A stretch of 64,000 bases of DNA from Sapria himalayana (Eukaryota; Streptophyta; Magnoliopsida; Malpighiales; Rafflesiaceae). Below are positions 27,301 through 39,300 of this stretch, piece by piece (position 1 is the stretch's first letter; every line of letters starts with the position of its first letter). Both the position numbers and the translations under genes were made by a program. The notes beneath the pieces were generated by a model that was not told the DNA's origin, ran no database searches, and saw only the letters and a list, made by a program, of their open reading frames with translations. Where the stretch lies: the NCBI GenBank assembly GCA_029783825.1, contig JAREIK010001723.1:235977-299976 (forward strand). Reading direction: 5' to 3'.

Positions 27301-30300
27301 GCAAGACGCACTTGAGGCGTGAGTTTTTTTATTTGAGGCGCACCCAGCCTAATACACATAAAAATTATACATTTTACTAAATATAGTCTTTAATTTTCAT
27401 TTAATAATAAACTAAAGAACATCAAAGATAAAAATCAAATATTAATAATGCTCCCATCATCCAAATATTCAAAGTTTCAAAACAAAATAACAAACATTCA
27501 AAATTCTAAAACAAAATAAACACTCATGTATCTACATTTAAATCTAAATCAAGAAAGTCTTCATTAATATCATCCCCATCATCAATCTTCCACTCTCCTT
27601 TTTCTTTATCTTTCTCTCCCGATGAATAGATTATATCTTCATCTTCATCAATCAAAGCAAAAGTAGGAGTATGTTTAGAGCTAGATGGTCTTGACTTTGG
27701 TTTTGGTGTTGGTGTTTGTGTTTTGCTTGGTTTAGCACGGGCACGGACACGGACACGGGGATACGTCACGATAGGATACGAGGACACGGTAAATTCTAAA
27801 AAACTAGGATACGAATACGGCTAGGATACGTCATGATAAAAAAATAAAATTAAAAATAAAAATTATTTTCTTTATAAATATTAGGTATTTTATAAAATAA
27901 AATAAAATAAATTAAAATATTTTAGTCTATAAAATAAATAAATATATTTTTATTTTATAAAATAAAAATATTGTATTTTATTTTATTTTATAAGATAATA
28001 TTTATAATTATTTTATTTTATAAAATAATATTTTAAAATTATCTTATATTATATAAAAATATATTTTTTTATTTTATCAAATAAAAATATTTTATTTTAT
28101 TTTACCGCCCGCCTGTCTTCCTCCTCAATTCCCGTCCGCCTGCTTCCCCCCTCAATTCCCGCCCGCCTGCCTTCCCCCCTCAATTTCCGCCCGCCTGCCT
28201 TCCCCCCTCAATTCCCGTCCGCCTGCCTTCCCCCCTCAATTCCCGCCCGCCTGCCTTCCCCCCTCAATTCCCGCCCGCCTGCCTTCCCCCCTCAATTCTC
28301 GTCCGCCTGTCTTATCCCTCAATTTTACCCGCCTGCTTTCCCCTCAATTCCCGCCCGCCCTCTGCCTCCTCCTCAATTCCCGCCCGCTTGCCTCCCCCTC
28401 AATTCCCACCCGTCCCCTGCCTCTCCCCCTCAATTTGTGCCCGCCCCTTGTCTCCCCCCCTCAATTCGTGCTCGTCCCCTGCCTCCCCCCCTCAAATCGC
28501 GCCTGCCCTATGCCCTATGCCACCCACTGGACGTCCGATACGCCACCGTCCGATACGTCATGTGGCGTATCAGATACGGATTTATCAATGATACGTCACG
28601 TGTCGTATCGGATACGGATTTATCAATGATATGCCACGTGGCGTATCGGACACGTATCCGTGCCGTGTCCGTGCTTCCTTGCCCGCTGCGCCTCACCCGC
28701 CTGCGCCTCGCCTGAAGCGAGGCTTTTTTCCTGGGAGTGGTGGTGCCTGAGCTTTAGGCGCGCCTTTCATAACTTTGCTTATTGTTCAGATAAAAATGTC
28801 AAGAATCAACAATACTAACAAGCTTTCCAAATTCAAGCAAGAGAACCAAGTTTTAGGGTCTGATACTAACGTGAGCTGCACGTGAATTATCCCACATGAT
28901 CTTACCATTTGTTCTTTAGATCTTGACTTTGGTCATATAATAGGAAATATAAATACTTGCGTTAAATCTACAACGTAATTGACAATGTCAGGATTATCTA
29001 TGAGCTGTAGGAGAGAACAAGCACAATCATCACCCACATATTTACGGAGAAGAGGAGTAGGGGAAGAGAGAGCACACATAGTAAATCACATTTGAATTTA
29101 ATATAGGTTTTGTTCATGTTGTGTATGTTACATTATAATATTTTATTGTGTTCTGTTCATTTGTTTTATTCTAGTGTCTATTTACTAATCATTTAAATAC
29201 AAATCATGAATACAAATAAATAATGTTAAGACAATACATGTATTGCTACAACACCAAAAACAACTGTGTGGTGTTTAGGTAATAATTGGAGTCGCGATAA
29301 TATATTGTCAGTCATGTCATCAAATTAGTCGTGCTAATATGTTTCTATGTCACAAGACCACTTCAGTTATGATGACATTTTTTATTTTGTGACAACTTGA
29401 GTCATGACCTAAAGGACAAGATCATGACTATCACCTCTTAAGCAAGGGGTTGATATAATTGCAATACAGATGAACTAAGTCATGATCTCAATATGTTGTG
29501 GTGCCTTTTCTTTAGCTTGTGATTTTCTTTTTCATAGCATTTACTTTTTAAGATTCCAAATGATGTCTGAGCCAATCATAATATTTTTTTTACTTGGTGA
29601 ATATTGTATCAATCCTGTCTTGTGAACTACCTGGACTTCTCAACATTCATTGGTTTTGTCAAGTAGTATATGCAGTTCGCTTTTGTATTAACTTTTTCCA
29701 GTCTAACGAAGTTCTTCGCAAGGTTTTCAGACCCGGCCCAGGGTATTGATCCGGGGAGGGGAGAGGGTCTAAGGGTCAGAGGTTCAACTGGGTCGAACTG
29801 GGGTTCAACTGGAGGGATAGACCCGGTCTATATATAAAATAAAATATATATTTTTTCTTATATATAAAACTTAATTTTTATTGAGTAATAAAATTAAAGA
29901 GATACATCTAATGCACATTAAAGAGATATATCCAATACATAATCAAGTTTATATTTCATATAATAATAAAATTAGACAGTTAGCAAGTTACATTAGATTA
30001 GACATTCTCATCTTAATCTCGAAGTAGTAAAGATGAATTACTTGAACATATATTGCAAATATCACTAGTTCTGAATATATCAACTCCTAAACCGTTGTCA
30101 TAAAATTTTTAAAAAATAACTCATTTAACTTAAAATAAATAAAAACATATAACAAAATAAAATAACACACAAATTTAAAAAAAATACCTTGGGCGCCAAC
30201 AATATTGAAAGTCTCAGTAGGCATAGGAACTGAATTATTTTGATTAATAATATTAAAAAAAATCAATAAAATAAAAAATTGAAAAATTGTATAATTTTTT

Positions 30301-33300
30301 CAGAAATGGTGCCGCATGATCAAAAAAAAAAGAAAAAAAAATTGAACGTGTCAACTCGGTTAACCCGGCACTGGTTCAACTGGGTTACCGGTTCAACAGG
30401 CAGATGGCCGGTTTTATCCTGGTCTTTTGCTTTCTCATAGTTTTCTGGTTCAACCGGAAAACCGGTTCCCGGCTCGGTCCCTGGTTTTTCTGGTTGGACC
30501 GGCCGGGTTGGTCCGGGTTTCACAACCATGGTTTTTCGTAACTTATTTTTTGATAAAAAATGTCGGAACTCAGATGTCAATGTACATTGTGTATGACACA
30601 TCATATTCTTCGTTAAGTGAATATCTTTTTGACTGTCATATTTGAGCCTTAGGTTCATCTACTCAAAACTAAATTTTATACACAATTTCTTAATCTAAAC
30701 AATTTCCTTGCTTTCTTGAGTAAGAAGTTGTTTGATAGTTCTGCCATCAAACAATCTCATTTGATGGCAAAGCTATAATAGGATGGTGCTTATTCAACTC
30801 GCTTACCGATCTACCATACAAGCTAAATTTAAATTCATTTATAAATCTTTTGGTATTTACATTCCTGTCTCGATCAACATCCACAACACCACTAACTTCA
30901 AAGTTATTTTCATTGATGTTTTTATCAAAATAAAAAAAATAAAATTAGAAGTACTATGAAGATACTTGAATTTCTTTTTTATTACATTTCATTTCTCTTT
31001 TCTTGGGTTGGCTATAAATTTGTTTAAAACTCTCATTGCATATGAAATATCTGGTATTATACACATTATAGTATATATGAGTCTCCTGACTGAACTAGCA
31101 TATGATACAAGACTCATTTCTTCCTTTTTGTCTTGTGTAGATAGGCAATATTCTATAAATAAATTTAACCCAGAAAGTACTAATTGGTTTGCAGTTAGAC
31201 ATATTGAACATTTGATTTACTTCTTCAATATACTTTTGCTGCATGAGAAATAATCATTTGTTCTCTTTGTCCCTTACAATTTGCATACCCATAATACTCT
31301 TAAATTTTTTGAGATTAGTCATGTCAAAATTCCTCGCAAGTCATTCATTCATAATTTAGATCATTTTATTATTTTCAACCAAAATATATTATTCCGCATA
31401 AAGAATAAGAATTAAAACATTAATTTCTTACCTCATAGTGTATCTATAGTTATCTGTCTCGCTCCAAAAACTTAACTAATGGATACAGACATTAAATTTC
31501 TTATTACATATTAAGTTTTCTTTATCTTTTATCGTGAATCTTTTTGGTTGTTCTATTTCTAAATTATACCAAGCTATTGCAATTAAAACTATTTGAATAT
31601 ATGATATCTTGGCCATTGCAGAGAAGACTTTATCATGGTTTATCCTTTCAATCTGATCATAACACTTGGACACTAATTGTGCCTTCTACTTCATATAATT
31701 ACTATCAATGTAATCTTTTGCTTAAACAAGAAATGTATGATATGCACTATTTACATACCTTGATATCTATCTTTTCAATATATTTTTTCAATAGAATAAT
31801 ATTTGTATTTTATTGCTCTTTAACCCTTGGATAATTACACAAATTTTCAAGTGTTATCATCTCTTATAACAAGAAGTACACAATGCACACTATCAACATA
31901 TCTCATCGGTAGATTTCTAATCCATGTAGATCTCTTCAGTGTGGGCGTGGACTCCATAACTTTCTCATGAAACTTTCTATGCATTGAAGAAATTGAATTG
32001 GCACAGTTCATTTCTTTTTCAGGATTCTTAGTCGTAATTTCATTTGCTATTGCAATATTATTTGAGTCACAATGTCACAATTCCATGCCTTTGAGGGAAG
32101 TCACCATTAAGTTTTATATCATTTGTTGTGTTAAGTTATGACGATTTGACTTTATGTCACATCCCTTTGAGAAGAGTCATGATATTTATGGTGTATGTCA
32201 TGATGTTGAGTTGAGCTATGATAATCTTTTTTATGTTGTCTTTTTGGGAAGAGTTCTAATAATTATGTTTTACATTATGATGTTAGGTTTAGTTGAATTG
32301 TGATGGCTTGATTTGATGTCACTCTTTCAAGAAGAGGCATAATAATCTTTTTACATGACATTTAGTTGAGTTTTGAAATCTTTTTTCATGTTGCTTATTT
32401 AGGAAGAGTTGTGACCAACTAAGTTTTATGTTATAACATTGAGTTGAGTTGTGATGTTTGACTTCATGTTATGACTTAGAGAAGAGTTATAATAATTGCC
32501 TTGTTTCTTGTACTTCTTGAATATGATATCTTTAGAATCAGTGATTATTTTGGTCTAGAGGTGTCAAATAATTCATGTTGTGTCAACACAACTTATTTTT
32601 TTAGCATTGTTAAGGCGACCGTGCCATGCTCAGCACAACATGGTTTGTAGCATATGTCAAGCCGTGTAGGTATGACTCTAAAAATGGGCAGTCCAGCATG
32701 ATCCATTGGCACACCTTTTGGTCGGTCATACCAGGTCATGCTAAGTCGTACCAAGCTGAGTCAGGCCTGACCAGGCTAACTCAATTCATTTTAAGCTAGC
32801 ATGGTTCATTCTATACTAGCCTGGGTTTAGTCCAGACTAGCTTGGGTTTAGTCCAGGCTAGCTTAGGTTTATTATAAGTTAGTTTAGTTCATTTTAAGCT
32901 GGGTTCAATCTAGGTCAGCATAGGTGAGAACCAGGTTAGCCTGGGTCAGGACCAGGATAGCCTATTTGGCCAACTAGGTCGAAATTGGTTTGTATGGGCA
33001 GTTGTGCCGGGTTGTGCTGGGTCATGCCATGTCGTGCCTCCAATGCCCATAATTTTGCCAGGTATGGCATGAGCTGTGTTGTTGGCTATTTCATGGCATG
33101 TCCATGCATGACAGAATCTTGTCGTGCCTTGAGTCATGTCTGGGTAGCTCGACCAAGTTGACACTTCTATTTTGGTAATCAGGTTTTATAGTTGTTGTAT
33201 TTTATGTCTTTATTATATTAATGAACGCACACTTCATAGATATGAAATTTAAATTGTTCTATTTTTGTTTTGGCACATGTGCAAACATGTCACATTCAAA

Positions 33301-36300
33301 GACTCAGAGGTGAGCTATACTTGACTTTCTCTCACATAATAATTCGAATGAAGTTTATCCTTTCATAGTATATGCGAGTGCTTGGTTCTGCAAGCTGCTA
33401 CATAAGAAATAATAGTTTATTTCTTATATTTCTTGTAATTTTCATGTCCAAAATACTATTTGCTTCTTCGAGGTTAGTCATCTTGAACTTTCTTGCAAGT
33501 CATTCGTTCATAGTACATATTATCTATTTGTTATTTCCAATTTGAATCATATCATCTACATAAAGAGTAAGAATTACAAAATTAGTACATAATCTCTTTT
33601 TGGTGGCCCAAAAAGAAGAATACACAATAATTCTTCTCACTCCTTTTGAAACCCAACTAAAGGATATACACATTAAATTTTTTGTACATCATTCATATAG
33701 ATTATTTTAGACTATACAAATTTTTTTCTAGTTTACATATTAAGTTCTTATCTTTTATCTTGAATTCTTCTTATTGATGTATGAAAATCTTTCTCTAGCT
33801 CACCATGAAAAAAAAATACCTTCACATCCAGCTATTCAATATCTAAATTATATCGAGTAGTTGTAGTTAGAATTACTCAAATAGATGATATCTTTGTCAT
33901 ATTGGAGAAGATTTCATCATAATCTTTTCCTTCAATCTAAATGATTTTTAATATGTTGTTTGTGGATGTAATTGTTTGATTTTTTTTATTATTGTGCTAA
34001 AGCCTTTGATGCCGTAACATTATTGTGTCTTTCACCATAATTTTATTTAGTCTTTCATCAATACCATTCTATTGGAGTGCCATTCAAATTATGTTCTGAC
34101 TTGCAATCTTTTGCTCGGTACAAAGTCTATCTATTGGAAATATTCATCCTTATTGTTCCTGTGCAAGTTTTTTATTTTTTTGTTTAAAATATACTTTACA
34201 AGTACCTTAAACTTCTTGAAACTCTCTAGAATTCTTGGCTTATTTTGAATGAAATATATCATATATATCTATAGAAATTATTCACAATCTAAACATAATA
34301 TTTCAATTTTCTAAGTGATACTTCAAGTGTTTATCAAAATAAGTTATGTATTAGGTCCAACACTACTGTTACTATAGTGGTTGTCTACTTGAACTTCCTT
34401 CATTCTTATGTTTTTCAGACAAATAGTTTTCACAGAATCTAAAACTATGTAAACAATCTAAAACCCATTCAATCATGTTTGCGGATGCAGTCGCAAGACT
34501 TTTCATACTGATGTGCCCAAATTTGTGATGCCACAATATTGTTGTGTTGTGGCTCTAATATTCTCATTGATGTATTCAAGTCTTCTATCATGATTTTCTT
34601 CTCATATGTTGTAGTTCCTTCAGAAAATAGAGTTGTGGCTCTAGTATTTTTAGTTGCAATGCTATCTGAGTCGTGCTACCATTGATCTTGCCTTGACCTA
34701 TAGTGTTATTTATTTCTTGTTCTCTAGAATTCACATGTTTGTTATAAAATTTTTTCTTAGCTGTGTTCTCATTCTTTGTAATGAAGGAGCCATTTTTAGA
34801 ACTGGGGATGATGATAGTCTTCAGCATGTACAACGATTCAACCCCCATTCCTCGAGTAATACTTCTTCCTCTTTGAGTCGTTTTACATGACTTGTCATCA
34901 TAAGTTAAAATAAAGCATATGATTGTCATTACTCAATTGAGATGTGGTTTTTGTTGAGGCCTGAAACATGCATTGTACCTGATAGTTTTTTTATAGTCTC
35001 ATCATGCACTCTCATCTTTATTTTCATACTTAGAATCATTCTTGATATGAAGCCATATGATATGAGTCTTTAGAATTAATGAACCATGTGTCCTTAAGTG
35101 TGAACGACACATGTTGCTGCAAAGTGGGTATCTCTCCTAGATTATACTTTTCTTATTGATCAACTTCTATCATTTCTAGTCTTGGAAGTTTTTGCTTGGT
35201 AATTCTTTTTAAAGTATCCTAGTTTTTTTTATTTGTAGTACTCGGTGTTAGACTTCTTTTCATGCTCTTTGATATTTTTTTAAATCTTGGTTTGTTTTTT
35301 GAATGAGGGGAAATGATCAAGAGTATTTTGCCTTTAGATATGAGAAGGCAAAAGAAGTTAGACACATATCTAATACACAACTTAAACATCAGGTATGTGC
35401 ATAGTTATGAAAGGTGCGCCTGAGGCGTGCCTAAAGCTCAGGCGCCACCACTCCAGGGAAAAACGCCTCGCTTCAGGCGAGGCGCAGGCGGGTGAGGCGC
35501 AGTAGGCGTCGACTTCCAGTTTCGGCGGCGGCAGGCGTCGACTTCCAGTTTCAGCGGCGGCAGGCGTCGACTTCCAGTTTCAGCGGCGGCAGGCGTCGAC
35601 TTCCAGTTTCAGCGGCGGCAGGCGTCGACTTCCAGTTTCGGCGGCGGCAGGCGTCGACTTCCAGTTTCGGCGGCGGCAGGCGTCGAGCCAGGTATGCCAT
35701 TATTCTCATTCTTCCTCTTCTTCTCCTCTCCTTTTTTTTGTCGGATTCGCCGTTGGAAATGAGGAAATTTCATTGGAGAAGAAGGGCAAAGCAATGGTGG
35801 GAGAAGCGGTGAGAGGCGGAACCAGGCGAAACGCAGGAGGAGCGCGTCAGGGAAGACGACGTATTCGGATGATCCAACCCAAAACGACATCATTTTGGGT
35901 TGGGTTATATTTTTTTAAAAAAATCAAAACAACCCAAAATGATGTTGTTTTGGGTTGGTTTTGATTTTTTTAAAAAAACAAAACCCTCAAAACGACGTAG
36001 TTTTGAGGTTCTGATTTAAATTAAAAAAATGTCACCTCCAAAACAACGTCGTTTTGGCCTTACAGAAATCAAAACGATGCCGTTTTGGTGTTTTGTAATT
36101 TTAAGCCCTATAAAACCCTCTCTTTCTCTAGTTACACCCTAAAACCCTCAAAACAACGCTCCCAAAACACTTTTAAGGCTGGATTGAAGAGGAGAGAAGA
36201 AGAAGAAGAGGCTCAAAAAGTATTTTTTTCATTTTACCTATTTTTGTTGTGAAAAAATGCTTCAAAAGATAAAAAAACATTTTCAAAAATACTTAAAAAC

Positions 36301-39300
36301 TAGGGGAAAATTTTTGGAATAATACTTTGAAAAAAATATGTAATTTTCAAAAAACTAATGCAGAAAAAAGAGAAAAATTCTGAAAATTAACGAAAAATAG
36401 AAAAAATTCATGAAAAAAATTATGAAAATTATGAAATAATTAGAACAAAAATTATAAATAATTTTAATTGTTTGGCAAAGATTGAGTATGTTTATAATTT
36501 ATAAATTTATAATATATAATATATTATGTATATGTTTTCATTTTTTTCTTAATATATTTGTCATTTTATTGTAGATTTGTTGTAAAGATACATAAAAATG
36601 GACAAAAAGATTGAAGTTGAAGTAGATGCCTCAAATGGTAGAAAAGATCTGGGATGGAAATATGCTCATTTATTAAATGAGAAAGATACATGTACACTCA
36701 TTTGTATTTTTTGTGATAAAGTAACTAAAGGAGACATTTATAGACAAGAGCAACACCTTGTTGGAGGGTTTAGAAATTCAAAAAAGTATACTAGATGTCC
36801 CAAACATGTTAGAAAAGAAATAGAAGATTATATGCTAGCCAAAAAAATTCAAAAAAATTCAAAAAAATCAAATAAGTTTTGGAAGTCATAATGTGAATGA
36901 GGATATGTTTGGGTTCCAAGATGAAGATGATGAAGACCCGGAGGTTACTAGCAAAAGGGGAAGAAAGGATGTTTCTAGTGGTGGTAGCAATGGAGGGGGA
37001 AGTGGTGGTAGTGTTAGTGGTAGTTACATAAAGAGAATGAGGCAGAAAGGTCCTATGGATCATTTCTTTACTCCTAATCCAGAAATGATTATTCAAAATA
37101 GAAAAAAATACTCAAACTACTATCAACAATGCATACAAGAAAGTAGCCAAGGAGAGAGCTGATATATTATTTTGTAGATGGATGTATGATGCTGCAATTC
37201 CATTTAATACAGTGAACTATGCTAGTTTCCAACTAATGCTTGAGGCAATTGGACAATATGGTGTGAGTTACAAGGGGCCAAGTTTTCATGATGTAAGGGT
37301 TACCAACCTCAAGAAAGAATTGGCTCTCATAAAGACTTCAATGGAAGTTCATTTCACAAAATGGAAGTAAAATGGATGTTTAATTATGTCAGATGGATGG
37401 ACTGATAGGGAGGAAAGGTCATTGGCGAATTTCTTGGTGAATTCTTCAAGAGGGACCATGTTTATGAAATCTATTGATGCTTCTTCTATAATCAAGACGA
37501 AAGAGAAATTATTTGAATTATTTGACAGTTGGGTCGAGGAAGTTGGTGAATCCAATGTTGTTCAAGTGATAACAGATAATGCTTCAAATTATGTGGCGGC
37601 AGGTACTTATAATTTAATTTCAAATTTTCATTTACTTATTTATGTAAGTGATTACATATATTATCTATTTATTATGTGTTTAAATTATGTAGGGAAGGTT
37701 GTTGGAAATGAAAAGACCACATTTGTATTGGACACCATGTGCCGCACATTATCTTGACTTGATACTAGAAGATATTGGAAAACTACCACACATCAAGAAG
37801 ACAATAGAGAGGGCCATATCCATAAGTGGCTACATCTATAATAGAACGGGTTTGCTCAAAACGATGAGGTGATTTACTGAGCAAAGGGAGTTGTTAAGGC
37901 CTGCTAAAACTCGGTTTGCAACAGCCTTTATCACTTTATTCCGTATCAATGAACAAAGAAACAACTCAAGGAAGATGTTTACTAGTTCAGATTGGACGGA
38001 AAGTAAATGGGCAAATGAGCAAAAAGGAAAAAATATAGCCAATATAATTTTCATGTCTTCTTTTTGGAATACTGTAGTGTTTTGTTTGAAAGTGTCAGAC
38101 CCTCTTGTACGTGTGCTTCGTTTGGTGGATGGTGAAAAGAGACCTTCTATGGGTTACATTTATGCAACCATGAAAAAGGCGAAGGAAATCACCATCAAAA
38201 ACTTTAATGGGAATGAAGAGAAGTATAGAGAAATCATGAAAATCATTGATAGGAGGTGGGAGGTTCAACTTCATCGGCCTTTGCATTCAGCTGGGTATTT
38301 TTTGAACCCATAATTTTATTATGATATAGAAGGATTAGGAATTGACCTAGATTCAAAAATCTTTGAAGATATATGTAGTTGCATTTTAAGATTGGTGAAA
38401 AACAGAGATGAAAAAGATGCAATTATATTACAACTCGACTTGTACATGCATGCTAGAGACCTTTTTGGTAATGAGTTTGCCATTAGAACAAGGAAGACTA
38501 AACCTCCAGGTTAGTCCTTTAGTTTTGTTAATTAGTACATTGAAATTATTATATAAGTTTTGTTAAAATAAGTGAAATGTTCAACTAATAATTTATTTAT
38601 ATTAATTGTAGCTGAATGGTGGGGTATGTTTGGATCAAGTGCTAGAAGTTTGTAAAAGTTTGCATTGAGGGTTCTCAACCTAACATGTAGTGCATCAGGT
38701 TGTGAAAGGAATTTGAGTATCTTTGAGAATGTAAGTTACTAAATCAATTACATGCAATTTAATTTGTGTCTTTAAGTTACAACATTATTTAATGTAACTT
38801 AGATTTTTCAAAACTAAAACATTGAGATATAATCATGAAAACTATTTGTTTTTTCAGATTAATAGCAAGAGGAGAAATAGGTTGGATCATCAATACTTGT
38901 ATGATTTTGTGTATATTAAGTACAATCGAACCTTGATAAAAAGATATATTGAACGTCATACCATTGATCTTATTATCTTGAAAGAAATAAATGATAGCAA
39001 CGAATGGTTGATGGGAAGAATGAAAGATGAAAGTGTTGCAGAAGATGATTTGGTGTTTGAAGGTGATGATTTAACATGGGGTGATGTTGCAAGAGCTAGT
39101 GGAGCTGAGGAGCTGAGGAGCTTAGGGTTTATACAAGAGCTAAACCAAGTAAAATACAAACACTAACACCAAAACCAAAGTCAAGATCATCTAGCTTGAA
39201 ACATATTTTTACTCTTGCTTTGTTTGATGAAGATGAAGAGATGAATAATTCATCGGGAGAGGAAGATGAAGAAGAAGGAGAGTAGAAGATTGATGATGAT

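Larger units (their letters stand above)
27242..28777 (-). mobile_element. hAT-B deletion derivative with perfect target duplication
   Basis: This 1,536-bp element starts CATAGTTATTTAAGGC and ends GCCTTTCATAACTTTG, flanked by a perfect 8-bp repeat CTTATTGT (27234-27241 and 28778-28785). The left end matches the right end of the hAT-B at 39664, and the right end matches its left end, so it lies inverted. At 27524-27733 the minus strand encodes only the acidic C-terminal tail of hAT-B transposase (KPSKTQTPTPKPKSR, then an Asp/Glu-rich end DLDLNVDT). The rest of the gene is gone. A GC-rich nested block (27735-28674) takes its place. The perfect duplication suggests a younger insertion. Confidence 0.92.

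Noticed and set aside
28105..28500. CRISPR-like array of regular units
   Set aside because: The units are contiguous with no unique spacers, in plant DNA; it is a minisatellite.
28388..28715. Proline-rich frames of 64-92 residues
   Set aside because: They derive from the minisatellite and the ATACGG terminus.
34588..34929. A 113-residue minus-strand open frame
   Set aside because: It lies in the copia relic and shows no own domain; probably a chance frame in decayed polyprotein.
35492..35812. A 106-residue Arg/Ser-rich open frame
   Set aside because: The first two-thirds is the 29-bp minisatellite read through three frames; no family match.
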